A DNA stretch of 64,000 nucleotides, from contig OZ223471.1 in the NCBI GenBank assembly GCA_965140775.1, forward strand, positions 4,154,001 to 4,218,000, given 5' to 3'. A program made the position numbers and the translations under genes. Under the pieces are notes generated by a model. That model was not told where the DNA came from and ran no database searches. It saw only the letters and a program-made list of their open reading frames with translations. Shown piece after piece: positions 15,577-24,687 of this stretch (positions are counted from its first letter, which is position 1; each line of letters opens with the position of its first letter). This DNA is from UBA6244 sp965140775. Its GTDB lineage: Bacteria > Bacteroidota > Bacteroidia > Bacteroidales > F082.

Positions 15577-16833
15577 ATGAAAAAGCTTTTAAATTCAATT
15601 CTTTTCCTGGCCCTGATGGCCTTTGTGGTAACCTCTTGTAGTAAAAGTGACAACCCCATCATTCCCGATCCCACCCCTTCCACCGGCGACCATCCTGTAT
15701 TGTGGAGTTACGATCTTGGCAATGGCGGATTGTCGGATATCATTCCGGCCATCGACGAAAACGACAACATTTATTTCTCCATGGTGAAAGAAGATGGCAC
15801 AGGCGTATTGGTGTTCGCCCTCGATAAAAACGGTAACGAATTATGGAAAACAGAAGTTGCAGGAACATCAACTGAAAAAGTAACCTATTCCGGCGGCAAG
15901 GTGTTTGTTGCTACTGAAAACCCCATTGGCATTCACTGTATTCAAGGCTCCGGTGGCTCCATTTTGTGGAGCAAGGATTATACCGCTGAATACGATTTTG
16001 AATGGATGCTGCAGGTGGCCGTAAACAACAACAAAGTATATCTTTCAACAGGTCAGTTTTTTTACGGATTTCTGCTGGCGCTGGATTTTGATGGCAACGA
16101 ACTCTGGATAAAACAAGGTCCCACCATGGGCGCCGCTTACTCCCTGAGTGCATTTGGAAATGAGTTGTATTTCAGCGATGGAGAATACCTGTTTCGCTAC
16201 GACGACAATGGCACATCATGCGATTCGATATGGGCTTATACTTTGTTAGAAGGAAAAAGTACCGTCGGACAAAAAGGTTATTTTGATGCTTACAATGTGG
16301 TTTTTGGCACCGATGACAACATTTACTTACGTAATGATACCAAAATTGAAATTATTTCGCGTACGGGACAACTTGTAAGTGAGATTAATCTGGGTGACGA
16401 TTTTTACAACAGTTATAGTGGGATTATTTTAACTGCCGACAATTCCATTGTTATTGGCAACGGCAACCTGGTGAAATACAGCCATGCCGGTATCATGGAA
16501 TGGGAATCCGACATCCACGATGGTTGGCTTGTAAACCCCTCCTTTCAAACAGCACCCGTGTTGTCGTCCAATGGCGATTTTTACGATGCCCAGTTGTTTG
16601 GCTTGTATTCTGTAAAGGAAAATGGAACCCTCAACTGGAAAGAAAATGCTGAAACCGAAGCCGGTACCGAATACGGCAACCTCCACCCACCTGTTCTTAC
16701 CCACGAAGGAAACATCATCAGCGTTTCTACCGAACAAAGTGTAGTGAGGTGTTTCAAAGGCGATGGTCATGGGTTGGCAACAAGTGGTTGGCCCAAGGTT
16801 TATGGAGATTACGGAAATACTTGTTCCAAATAA
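15577..16833 (+). CDS. PQQ-like beta-propeller lipoprotein
   Basis: 418 residues. Lipoprotein signal MKKLLNSILFLALMAFVVTSC with Cys21 as the lipidation site, then a Pro/Asp-rich spacer. The body is made of repeats of the form V-x-A-L-D-x-x-G-x-x-L/I-W-K (e.g. FALDKNGNELWKTEV, LALDFDGNELWIKQG, YSVKENGTLNWKEN), the outer strands of a PQQ-type seven-blade propeller. This is a protein- or ligand-binding scaffold without evident catalytic residues. It is not likely to be BamB, being much less regular and next to other species-specific exported proteins. Probably anchored to the outer membrane. Confidence 0.8.
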   Translation: MKKLLNSILFLALMAFVVTSCSKSDNPIIPDPTPSTGDHPVLWSYDLGNGGLSDIIPAIDENDNIYFSMVKEDGTGVLVFALDKNGNELWKTEVAGTSTEKVTYSGGKVFVATENPIGIHCIQGSGGSILWSKDYTAEYDFEWMLQVAVNNNKVYLSTGQFFYGFLLALDFDGNELWIKQGPTMGAAYSLSAFGNELYFSDGEYLFRYDDNGTSCDSIWAYTLLEGKSTVGQKGYFDAYNVVFGTDDNIYLRNDTKIEIISRTGQLVSEINLGDDFYNSYSGIILTADNSIVIGNGNLVKYSHAGIMEWESDIHDGWLVNPSFQTAPVLSSNGDFYDAQLFGLYSVKENGTLNWKENAETEAGTEYGNLHPPVLTHEGNIISVSTEQSVVRCFKGDGHGLATSGWPKVYGDYGNTCSK

Positions 16834-16843
16834 ATCAACACCA

Positions 16844-16894
16844 GTCATGCTGAGTGCAGCGAAGCATCTCGTTTTCAATGCTTCCGACTGCACT
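16844..16894. repeat. Dispersed-type inverted repeat (TCATGCTGAG family)
   Basis: The text GTCATGCTGAGTGCAGCGAA begins a long imperfect hairpin. AGTGCAG (16853-16859) plus GAAGCAT (16861-16867) pair with ATGCTTC (16878-16884) plus CTGCACT (16888-16894). It resembles a short repeat I remember from many bacterial intergenic regions. It fills the gap between two lipoprotein genes. Confidence 0.6.
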
Positions 16895-16955
16895 TGGTTT
16901 GATTTTTATCCATTGTCTGTTAAGTTGCGTTTTTAAATCTTTCAAATTTAACATC

Positions 16956-19454
16956 ATGAAAAAGTTTCTGCTAATTTTTCTTGCCCTGGGCATACTCACT
17001 TTGCCATTCGCTTGCAAAAAGAAGACCGACGACCCTGATCCCGAGCCAACTCCCGACGAAATTATTGTTGCCGACATCACCAAGGTAATGGACGAACAAA
17101 CCCGGGCGGCCATTTCGGGACTCGACACCACCAACTACACCTTTACCTTTTCAGGCGAAAGCGACTTGATTCGGGGTCTGCAGGCGGGTGATATTTTGGT
17201 GGATAGTGCTTCGGCATGGGCACACTATGGCTACCTGCGGAAAATTGTTTCCATTGAAACTTCCAAAGGCGAAACCAAGGTATTTACCACCCAGGCCGGA
17301 CTTACGGAAGCCATCCTTCAAGGCAGCATCGATTTCAATAGCGGAAGCCTGAAAACCAGTCAGATTGAACGCATGGAGCTGGCCGATGGGGTGAAACTGA
17401 AAAACCTGAAAAATACCGACTTTACGGTTTTCGATATGGAATACGACATGACCTTTGGCAGTGGCACCGATCAGGTAACGGTTCAGGGAAACACTTCCCT
17501 CGATATGGGTGTGTTTTTTAAATTTAACTGGGATTACTGTATCCTGTGTTTACCTCCGGAGGTAACCATCGAGCTCTTTGAATCCGGCGTAGAAATCAAC
17601 CAAAGTGCTTCCATCAATGTGGTTTCACAATATGGGGCATCGGTTGATCAACGCATACCTGTGGCTACCTTTTATTTCGAACCCTGGACTTTTGCCATTG
17701 GACCTGTTCCGGTTGTGTTTGTTCCTAAAATACAACTGTTTGTGGGTGTTGACGGACAACTTACAGCCGAGTTTACCACCGGTGCTTCGGAGTCGTTCAA
17801 TGGTCGTTTGGGTACACGCTACACGTCTGCCGATGGGTGGAGCACCATCAAAGAAAAAACATTTACCTACGATTACTACCCTCCCGAACTCGACATTTCC
17901 ATGAACGTGGAAGTCGGCGTAGGTCCCGAAATTAGTCTGTTGCTGTATGGTGTGGCCGGTCCGTTTACCAACGTTACCGCTTGCTCCCTACTTGAGGCAG
18001 AACTGCATACCGGTACCGAAAACTGGACCTTGGACTATAAAGTTGGTGTAAAAGCCGAAGTGGGTATCAGGGTTGATGTGCTGTTGTTTGAAGACGAGTG
18101 GAGCTCCGATTTTTGCTTGTTTGAACAAAGCCTCATGCACCTGGAAAACGAACCTATGACCACCGGAATCTTTTTCGAATCACCGGCTGATGGCAACTGG
18201 CTTTCATTGGGAAGTCAGGTACTTTTAAAAGCCAGGGTTTCGGGTGTGGCTCCGTCACAAGTGGAGTTTCTGGTGGATGGCACACTTGTTTCTACCCTTA
18301 CGCAAGAACCATGGGAATATTCGTGGAATACCGCCACCTCCGCCTATGGAGAACATACCCTCATTGCAAATGAGGTAATTGGCGGGTTGGTAGTGGCTTC
18401 CGACACCATCACCATCAATCTGGTAAATGCCATCTGGGAAGTGGTAGATCTGAGCAGTTTGAACCAAAACAATGAAACCATTAATACCGATGTATTTTTT
18501 GCAAGTGAAAACGAAGGTTGGATGACCGGCGGTACGGGATATGGTTTCTTTGGATACATGTTGCATACCATGGATGGAGGTCAAAATTGGCAGAATATAG
18601 CCCCCGATGATTTTATCGAGAAAATGGAACAAATTATTTTCCTCAACGAAAATGAAATTTTGGCCCGAACCTTCACAGGCAGAGTTATTACCTCCAAAAG
18701 CTGGTTTGATATTACCTGGCAAAGCGATCCTCCGGGTAGTGGCGGGATTACCTTCGAAAATTTCAGGGTCAGCGATTTGGCACTGAGCAATGCCGGATAT
18801 CTGGTGGCCACGGGTGTTTATAACTATGAGGAAGCTCATTCCATTTGGCTTGTCAATGCCACTTCAGGCGATTTTCAAGCCGTTAAAAGCATTGATATTC
18901 CGTATTATTATGATGATATGCCCACGAGTCCGAAAGTTTATTTCAGAAACGAAAAAGGGATTGTTTTTAATTTGAAAGATCAAAACAACCCGCTGCGTCA
19001 ATATATTATGTTGTCGGAGGATGGTGGATTAAACTGGGAAAATATCCTGTTAGATGCCTCAGGCATAACCCGTGATGACGATATATACGGAGCCTTTTTC
19101 CTTGATGAACAAAAAGGTTGGTTGGTGGGACGTGAAAGCCAGGGTTTTGCCGTGGTACTCAAAACCACCGATGGCGGACAATCATGGGAAAAAATCAATG
19201 TGACCGACGCTTACAATTTTGGCTCCATCTGGATGCTAAGCTCCCTGGAAGGCTATGCTACTGTGAATGCCCTGGATGTGGGCGATATCATTCATACCAA
19301 ACTGTATCACACGCAAGATGGTGGTTATACCTGGCTACCGGTAGAAATAACCAACACGATTATGGCCATGAAAAAAGTATTTTTTAGAGGTCCGTATTTG
19401 GGCTATACGGTAGGAATGGGCGCTGATACCTACAGATTCACAGTTGGCAAATAA
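16956..19454 (+). CDS. Large lipoprotein with Ig-like and Ycf48-like repeat domains
   Basis: 832 residues from ATG 16956. The frame extends to 16854, but only MKKFLLIFLALGILTLPFAC gives a lipoprotein signal (Cys20). Residues ~30-400 form an unrecognised beta-rich part. About residues 410-500 hold an Ig-like fold (FFESPADGNWLSLGSQVLLKA, VEFLVDGTLV), similar to chitobiase/cellulase-associated Ig domains. The last ~340 residues carry repeats of the Ycf48/BNR type: EGWMTGG, LHTMDGGQNW, LSEDGGLNW, KGWLVGRES, LKTTDGGQSW, YHTQDGGYTW. A surface or periplasmic recognition role is likely; no catalytic motif is seen. It is part of the exported cluster 14929-20550. Confidence 0.8.
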   Translation: MKKFLLIFLALGILTLPFACKKKTDDPDPEPTPDEIIVADITKVMDEQTRAAISGLDTTNYTFTFSGESDLIRGLQAGDILVDSASAWAHYGYLRKIVSIETSKGETKVFTTQAGLTEAILQGSIDFNSGSLKTSQIERMELADGVKLKNLKNTDFTVFDMEYDMTFGSGTDQVTVQGNTSLDMGVFFKFNWDYCILCLPPEVTIELFESGVEINQSASINVVSQYGASVDQRIPVATFYFEPWTFAIGPVPVVFVPKIQLFVGVDGQLTAEFTTGASESFNGRLGTRYTSADGWSTIKEKTFTYDYYPPELDISMNVEVGVGPEISLLLYGVAGPFTNVTACSLLEAELHTGTENWTLDYKVGVKAEVGIRVDVLLFEDEWSSDFCLFEQSLMHLENEPMTTGIFFESPADGNWLSLGSQVLLKARVSGVAPSQVEFLVDGTLVSTLTQEPWEYSWNTATSAYGEHTLIANEVIGGLVVASDTITINLVNAIWEVVDLSSLNQNNETINTDVFFASENEGWMTGGTGYGFFGYMLHTMDGGQNWQNIAPDDFIEKMEQIIFLNENEILARTFTGRVITSKSWFDITWQSDPPGSGGITFENFRVSDLALSNAGYLVATGVYNYEEAHSIWLVNATSGDFQAVKSIDIPYYYDDMPTSPKVYFRNEKGIVFNLKDQNNPLRQYIMLSEDGGLNWENILLDASGITRDDDIYGAFFLDEQKGWLVGRESQGFAVVLKTTDGGQSWEKINVTDAYNFGSIWMLSSLEGYATVNALDVGDIIHTKLYHTQDGGYTWLPVEITNTIMAMKKVFFRGPYLGYTVGMGADTYRFTVGK

Positions 19455-19500
19455 ACTCTGCTTCACAAATAATTGATGTTTCATTTTAATGACACACACC

Positions 19501-20550
19501 ATGAAAAAAATTCTCATTTTAACTTTACTTTTTGCTGTTGCTTTTTCATTGAACACACAGGCACAGTTTGGCATCCCGTCCAAAATTCAAAACAAATACA
19601 AAAAGGTGGGACGTGAAAAGGCCGAAGAGCAGAAAACCAAGGCCGAAGACAAAGGGATGGAAGAAGCCGACAAACACCTAGATACCGCAGCAGAAGCCGC
19701 CGAACCCGGAATACAAAAAGCCGAAGAAGCTGAAAAACAGGGGGAAGAATATACCCTGATAGGTCTGCAAAAATATGGGGAATTTGTAGACGGATACGAA
19801 GCCGATGTGGCCAACAAGGATCCGGAAGATTATAGAAGGTATGGTTTTGAATCGGCCATCGTGACGTACCAACTCGACGGCTCTGAAAAAGGCACCAAAA
19901 CCCTCTACATCGACCGTGGCGGGTACAAATTTGCCACCTATGAAGTCATTACTAAAAAGAAAACCGAAGAACAGTCCACCGTTATTCTGATTGGAAGCGA
20001 CATGATAACCCTGGATTATGAGAATAATTCTGCCGTAAAAATGCACAATCCCGCTGCCTACTGGCTGGCCAATCCCAACCGCGATTGGGAAGAAACCGGA
20101 AAAAATATGCTCATTCACATGGGCTATGAGATTATCGGACAGGAAACCATTTCAGGAAGGGAATGTGATATCTGGAAACAGGGAAAAAGCAAAATCTGGG
20201 TGTGGAAAGGGTTAACCTTAAAATCGCAGGTAGGCAAAGATGTGGAGATAGCCACTTCCGTGAAAATAGATGAAGGCGTGGATCCGAAAATGTTTGAAGT
20301 GCCCGAAGGATATGAAGTTCAGGTGATTGGAGCTGCCGACATGTTTCCCGACCCGGAACAAGTGGCCGTTGAGGAGGATGAAATGACCGAGGAGGAACTC
20401 AATGCACTGCTCGACGAAATCGAAACCATGTCGTATTCCGAATACAAAGTCAAGGTACTTGAGGAAAACCCCGGAATGGAAGATGAGCAAATCAAGCAGT
20501 CGTATTTGTTGCTCAGGCAGCAAGCCAAGAGGAGACATCGAGAGGAATAG
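19501..20550 (+). CDS. Exported protein of unknown function with charged N- and C-terminal segments
   Basis: 349 residues from ATG 19501 (MKKILILTLLFAVAFSLNTQA-Q signal peptide). The ATG at 19489 gives a poorer signal. Residues ~25-80 are a Lys/Glu/Ala-rich helix (EKAEEQKTKAEDKGMEEADK...), likely coiled coil. The middle (IVTYQLDGSEKGTKTLYIDRGG, IWVWKGLTLKS) is shared with the 14929-15507 protein. The last ~75 residues are acidic and helical (EEDEMTEEELNALLDEIE). Probably periplasmic; function unknown. A palindrome follows 38 bp after the stop. Confidence 0.72.
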   Translation: MKKILILTLLFAVAFSLNTQAQFGIPSKIQNKYKKVGREKAEEQKTKAEDKGMEEADKHLDTAAEAAEPGIQKAEEAEKQGEEYTLIGLQKYGEFVDGYEADVANKDPEDYRRYGFESAIVTYQLDGSEKGTKTLYIDRGGYKFATYEVITKKKTEEQSTVILIGSDMITLDYENNSAVKMHNPAAYWLANPNRDWEETGKNMLIHMGYEIIGQETISGRECDIWKQGKSKIWVWKGLTLKSQVGKDVEIATSVKIDEGVDPKMFEVPEGYEVQVIGAADMFPDPEQVAVEEDEMTEEELNALLDEIETMSYSEYKVKVLEENPGMEDEQIKQSYLLLRQQAKRRHREE

Positions 20551-20588
20551 ATCAAGGGGATAGGGGTTCAAAAGGAAGCATCTACTTT

Positions 20589-20622
20589 CGACCCGCCGGG
20601 TTGGAAAAACCCCGGCGGGTCG
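20589..20622. repeat. REP-like palindrome
   Basis: Perfect 12-bp arms CGACCCGCCGGG (20589-20600) / CCCGGCGGGTCG (20611-20622) around a loop containing TTGGAAAAA, with no T-run after it. The loop core TTGGAAA is shared with the hairpin at 1669-1698. Confidence 0.7.
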
Positions 20623-20673
20623 GAGCCATTGTACAAAAAATGCAAAATGTTGACAAGCCTAACCTTGCAAAAA

Positions 20674-20716
20674 AACTCTGCGGAACTCTGTGGTAAACTC
20701 TGCGGAACTCTGTGTT
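20674..20716. repeat. Tandem CTCTGCGGAACTCTGTG repeat
   Basis: Two consecutive ~21-22 bp units (20674-20694 and 20695-20716), each built of CTCTGCGGAA and CTCTGTG spaced about 10 bp apart. The style resembles the phased CGCAGA repeats around the gene at 30823. Confidence 0.7.
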
Positions 20717-21340
20717 AATAAATTTGTTTCTTTACTTTGCGGAGAAGACTCAGGGTTCAAGGGATTCATTTGTTGAGGGGTTGGGTATTGGTTGGGATTG
20801 AGATGTCGCTTGGTCCAAAACCAGATCCAAATGGCTCGGGTTGCTAAAAAACCGCTGTAGAGCAACACGCTTAACAGAATGATTTTATACCTTTCGGCGT
20901 GGACACATGCCAAATTCTCGAGTAGGAATATTCCATCATCTACTTACCGATCAAATCAACTTTTTATCAGAGCAAATTTTCATTAGAAAAAACCCCGGCA
21001 GGTCTTTTGAAATTATAGAAAGATGATTAATTTTGGAAAATATTAACCACCAAAAACAATAACATGAAGAATTCCGCATATCTTTTGGACTTCCTGACTG
21101 TGAAATCAGGTTTTAGTGATCCATTTTTGGCTTGAAAATAACGCTACGAATGTTTGTTGGTTATATCCGGGGATTTGAAATTAAATGGCCCTCAGGTGAG
21201 AGAAACCTATATCATGTTTTTCTCAATATGACCATTCAAATTGATTTATAAAAGATGTGGAGACCGGCAACCACTTTTTTAAAACGGGGCGAAACCGAAA
21301 AGCCAGACGAGTAGGAAAGTAAATCTTAAAATAAGTGAAT

Positions 21341-21793
21341 ATGAAAATTTGTAAATTTTTAATGGTTGGGTTACTATTTATAAATCTGTTTAGTCTATCC
21401 AGCTGCACCAAGGATGATGTGGATGTTAGGGATCAATATGTTGGAGATTGGCAATACAAAGAGACAGGAAGTCTTACACTTTTTTATGCCGGCCAAAGTA
21501 TGGGTACTGTCCCTATTGATGAAACAGGAAAAAGTGTTGTTTCTAAATCCGGCGAGAATGATTTAGTAATAGATAATCTGGTTTTTACTGTTAACGGCGA
21601 CAAATTATCTGCGAACCCAGAAAGTATAACTCAAACCGATGATGGAGTAAATATGGTTGGAACAGCTACGTATTCAGGACAATTAGGCTCAAATATTATC
21701 ACCATCAACAGCTCCATTACAGGAACCTGGTCATATAGCAGCGGACAAACAGGAAATTTTTCGGGAACAGTTGTCATCATTTTAACGAAATAA
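21341..21793 (+). CDS. Small lipoprotein of unknown function
   Basis: 150 residues from ATG 21341; an in-frame GTG at 21335 adds two residues. The lipoprotein signal is MKICKFLMVGLLFINLFSLSSC. The mature protein begins DVRDQYVGDWQYKETGSL and continues with short alternating strands ending WSYSSGQTGNFSGTVVIILTK, an all-beta, lipocalin-like pattern (G-D-W opening) seen in many Bacteroidota lipoproteins. I do not recognise a named family. It stands alone between two gene-poor intervals, with no clear promoter. Confidence 0.65.
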   Translation: MKICKFLMVGLLFINLFSLSSCTKDDVDVRDQYVGDWQYKETGSLTLFYAGQSMGTVPIDETGKSVVSKSGENDLVIDNLVFTVNGDKLSANPESITQTDDGVNMVGTATYSGQLGSNIITINSSITGTWSYSSGQTGNFSGTVVIILTK

Positions 21794-22126
21794 AAATCAA
21801 AAAAACCAGCCCGTTTTCACCTAGCGTTCCGATCCCGCAAGATTTAGAATCAAAATGCAGGGTTAACGGCAATAGGTAAAAGCCCTATGGAAAATGATTT
21901 CAAATTGGCTTCCCTTTTTGTTTACCATGGGTTATTTTGTTTTTTGAATTTTGAGCAGAAAACCGTGTCTTATTTCCAACAGATAACGAATTAATTAGCC
22001 ACAAAAATCAAACGGATCCCTCTCTTCTGCGAAAAGGAAAATCCGTTCAATCTATTCAATCCGATGATAACAATTCGGTATTGATGGGGGTTCTGTTTTT
22101 TATCCTGACAGGTTCTAAACCACCCC
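21794..22126. other. Intergenic interval
   Basis: 333 bp. Apart from a half-palindrome CCTGACAGGTT near 22108-22118, similar to the REP-like elements, I see no gene, promoter or strong hairpin. Confidence 0.5.
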
Positions 22127-22474
22127 CTAAGCCGTTTTAGCCTTCCTTTCAAGCAGCACCAACTCTCGCGCTTCCACTTCGGTGATGAAATGTCTCTTGC
22201 CTTCCTTGTCCTCCCAACTGCGGTTGATCAGTTTTCCGGAAATGGCCACCTCATGTCCTTTTTGGAGGTATTTCTCGGCCACCAGGGCTTGTCCGTTGCG
22301 CACCACCACCCGATGCCACTGGGTGTCGGTAACGCGCTCACCTTCTTTATTGGTATAGCTTTCGGAGGTGGCCATGCTAAAGCTCACAATGGTGCTGTTT
22401 TTGCCAAATTTTTTGGTTGTGGGATCGGTGCCCAGGCGTCCAAGCAGTTGAACAGAATTTCTTAAAGTTGTCAT
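22127..22474 (-). CDS. ssb: Single-stranded DNA-binding protein
   Basis: 115 residues from ATG 22474 (MTTLRNSVQLLGRLGTDP). The frame extends 24 residues upstream, but without similarity to Ssb. Typical OB-fold SSB motifs: VQLLGRLGTDPTTK, TQWHRVVV, AEKYLQKGHEVAISGKL, ITEVEARELVLL. The protein is short and lacks the usual acidic C-terminal tip (DDDIPF) that recruits partners; it ends LERKAKTA. It therefore may be a secondary SSB rather than the replication protein. Transcribed alone, divergent from tetR. Confidence 0.9.
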   Translation of the reverse strand: MTTLRNSVQLLGRLGTDPTTKKFGKNSTIVSFSMATSESYTNKEGERVTDTQWHRVVVRNGQALVAEKYLQKGHEVAISGKLINRSWEDKEGKRHFITEVEARELVLLERKAKTA

Positions 22475-22721
22475 GATAGTAAGATTTAAATAGTTGATTA
22501 ATAATTGATGAACGAGTTGATGGAGCAAAACTACAGCGACCACCAAAGGTTATTCGGTTATTAATCATTTACTTACGTATATAAGCGTTTTTAAGCGTTT
22601 TTAAACGAATAAGAGAATGATAAACAGATGTTTAAAAATTGGCTGCTTTTTCCCCAAAAAAATACATCGCTCGTTTTCTACGCATTTTTTCCGCTCACAA
22701 AAATTATTTTTTAAAAATCAC

Positions 22722-22753
22722 TTGACAAACCCAAACTAATTATCCTATATTTG
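22722..22753 (+). promoter_or_regulatory. Promoter of the efflux operon
   Basis: -33 TTG (22722-22724), 21 bp, -7 TATATTTG (22746-22753). ATG of tetR is at 22785. Confidence 0.7.
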
Positions 22754-22762
22754 CCCATTCGA

Positions 22763-22780
22763 TTTAACTAAGTGGTTAAA
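22763..22780. promoter_or_regulatory. Candidate TetR-type operator
   Basis: Inverted repeat TTTAAC (22763-22768) / GTTAAA (22775-22780), spaced 6 bp. It lies just after the transcription start and 4 bp before the tetR start codon, where a bound repressor would block the operon. Confidence 0.55.
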
Positions 22781-22784
22781 ACAA

Positions 22785-23405
22785 ATGGTTAGCATAGAAA
22801 ATACAGAACAGAAGATTATTGATGCAGCCCGCAAGGTGTTCATCCTGAAAGGAATGGATGGTGCCCGTATGCAGGAAATTGCCGACGAAGCGGGTATCAA
22901 CAAAGCACTTCTCCATTATTACTTCCGCAGCAAAACAAAACTCTTCGACAGGGTATTTGTTGAAATATTCGACGAAATCGCCACCATCATCGGTAAAATG
23001 GTGGATCAGTCGGACAACATCGAACAACTCATCGACCGACTGGTGGAAAACTATGTGCAACTGATAAAAAACAAACCTTTTGTGCCTGATTTTGTTTTGC
23101 ACGAACTCAACCGAAATCCGCAAATCATTGTCAAACAGATACAAATTAAAGGCATTAACTTCATCAAATTCATGCAATTAATTGATGAGGCCATCCAACA
23201 ACATGTCATTCGGCCCATCAACCCCATACACCTGGTAGTGAATATTTTATCGTTGTCGATTTTCCCGTTTGTGGCCAGACCCATCATCCAGGGTTTCATG
23301 TTTGGCGGCGACGAATCGCTCTACGACGAATTCATCGACCAACGCACCGAACAGGTTACCTCTTTTATCAAAGCTTCCATATTTATCAATTATCCTTCCA
23401 AATGA
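22785..23405 (+). CDS. TetR/AcrR family transcriptional regulator
   Basis: 206 residues. The N-terminal TetR helix-turn-helix is clear: IIDAARKVFILKGMDGARMQEIADEAGINKALLHYYFRSKTKLF. The C-terminal ligand domain is unspecific. It is the first gene of the efflux operon and overlaps tolC by four bases (ATGA), so it likely regulates its own operon through the palindrome at 22763-22780. The arrangement resembles E. coli CecR/YbiH with ybhGFSR. The inducer is unknown. Confidence 0.92.
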   Translation: MVSIENTEQKIIDAARKVFILKGMDGARMQEIADEAGINKALLHYYFRSKTKLFDRVFVEIFDEIATIIGKMVDQSDNIEQLIDRLVENYVQLIKNKPFVPDFVLHELNRNPQIIVKQIQIKGINFIKFMQLIDEAIQQHVIRPINPIHLVVNILSLSIFPFVARPIIQGFMFGGDESLYDEFIDQRTEQVTSFIKASIFINYPSK

Positions 23406-24670
23406 AAAAAATACTCACCATACTGATCTTGCTGATCTTGCATCAATCTCAGGCGCAAGACCTGCAAAAAGTTTCTCTTGACGATTGCTACACGGCTGCC
23501 ATCAACAACTATCCCAATTTGCGGCAGTTGGATATGGAGGTGCAGATAAACCAATTGAACAAAGACAATATCCAAACCACTTACCTGCCCTCGCTCAACC
23601 TCAACGGACAGGCTTCGTATCAGTCGGATGTAACCAAAGTACCCATTTCTGTTCCCGGAATGAACATTCAGGAATTATCAAAAGATTGGTATGCCCTCAA
23701 CCTGGATGTGGAACAGATGATTTACGATGGTGGAACGACCGGATCGCGTAAAAAACTGGAGGATGCCGACCTGGATATCGACCATCAGAAATTGCAAGTG
23801 GAGTTTTTTCAGTTGAAAAACCGCGTCAACCAATTGTTTTTTCAGGCCATCTTGCTCAAAAAATCACTTGACATACTGGAAGTACTCAAGAAAAATTTGG
23901 AAACCACCATCGCCGATGCTGAGGTAGCCTTCGACAATGGTATGCTCCTGCAGTCGGATGTGGATGCGTTGAAAGTGGAGTATCATTTGGCTTTGCAGCA
24001 AATCATCGAACGCCGTGAAGACACCCGGGCCGTGCTGGGTAGTTTGCAGGTGCTCACCGCGCTGGAAATCACCGATGCCGCTCAATTATCCGTGCCCGAA
24101 ACCGCTGTGGTAGATTACCATTTTGTGAACAACCGTCCCGAATACATGTTGCTCGGCAAACAACAAACCAAAATTGAAGCCCTCACCCAACTCACCCAAA
24201 CCAAACGCATGCCCATCCTCATGGCTTTTGGTCAGGCAGGTTATGGCCGTCCGGGATACGACATGCTCAACAACGATTTCGACACCTATTACAAAGTGGG
24301 CGCTCGTTTGCACTGGAACATCTGGGATTGGAACAAGGTAAAACGGGAAAAGCTCGTGCTGAACGTTCAAAACGAAATCATTAACACGCAAAAACAAAGT
24401 TTCGACCAACAACTTAGAGCCGAACTCGAAACCAAAATGGCGGCCATTCGCAAGGCGGAGCAACTGATTGAATCGGACAGCACCATCGTGGAATTACAAC
24501 AAAATGTTGTTCAAACGGCAGATGTGCAACTGCGCAACGGCAACATCACCACCACCAATTACATCATCGAACTGAACAAGCAGGTGAAAGCCCGGTTGAA
24601 TCTGGAGGTACACAAACTGCAATTGATTTATTCAAAATACCAATACAACATCACTTTAGGAAATCTTTAA
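23402..24670 (+). CDS. TolC family outer-membrane efflux protein
   Basis: 422 residues with signal peptide (MKKILTILILLILHQSQAQ). Two long helical hairpin halves are visible (VSLDDCYTAAINNYPNLRQLDME ... NQLFFQAILLKKSLDILEVLKKNLET and KQSFDQQLRAELETKMAAIRKAEQL), the OEP repeat of TolC proteins. It forms the trimeric outer-membrane duct for the inner-membrane pump encoded downstream. Its start overlaps the tetR stop (ATGA), indicating translational coupling. Confidence 0.9.
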   Translation: MKKILTILILLILHQSQAQDLQKVSLDDCYTAAINNYPNLRQLDMEVQINQLNKDNIQTTYLPSLNLNGQASYQSDVTKVPISVPGMNIQELSKDWYALNLDVEQMIYDGGTTGSRKKLEDADLDIDHQKLQVEFFQLKNRVNQLFFQAILLKKSLDILEVLKKNLETTIADAEVAFDNGMLLQSDVDALKVEYHLALQQIIERREDTRAVLGSLQVLTALEITDAAQLSVPETAVVDYHFVNNRPEYMLLGKQQTKIEALTQLTQTKRMPILMAFGQAGYGRPGYDMLNNDFDTYYKVGARLHWNIWDWNKVKREKLVLNVQNEIINTQKQSFDQQLRAELETKMAAIRKAEQLIESDSTIVELQQNVVQTADVQLRNGNITTTNYIIELNKQVKARLNLEVHKLQLIYSKYQYNITLGNL

Positions 24671-24687
24671 TCTGAAACATACCAACC

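Larger units (their letters stand above)
20551..21340. other. Gene-poor interval with repeat fragments
   Basis: 790 bp without a convincing gene. It holds the perfect palindrome at 20589-20622, the CTCTGCGG tandem at 20674-20716 and a half-palindrome resembling the first (CCCCGGCAGGTC, about 20992-21003). An 84-codon frame on the minus strand (20913-20659) is largely translated repeat and is not accepted. Confidence 0.6.
22475..22784. other. Divergent control region of ssb and the efflux operon
   Basis: 310 bp between the ssb and tetR starts. It contains the tetR promoter (22722-22753) and a palindrome (22763-22780), plus direct repeats of AAGCGTTTTTAA around 22584-22602. No gene was found in it. 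Confidence 0.6.

Noticed and set aside
20659..20913. 84-codon minus-strand frame
   Set aside because: Its C-terminal third is the translated CTCTGCGG repeat and the rest has no known pattern; no promoter nearby.
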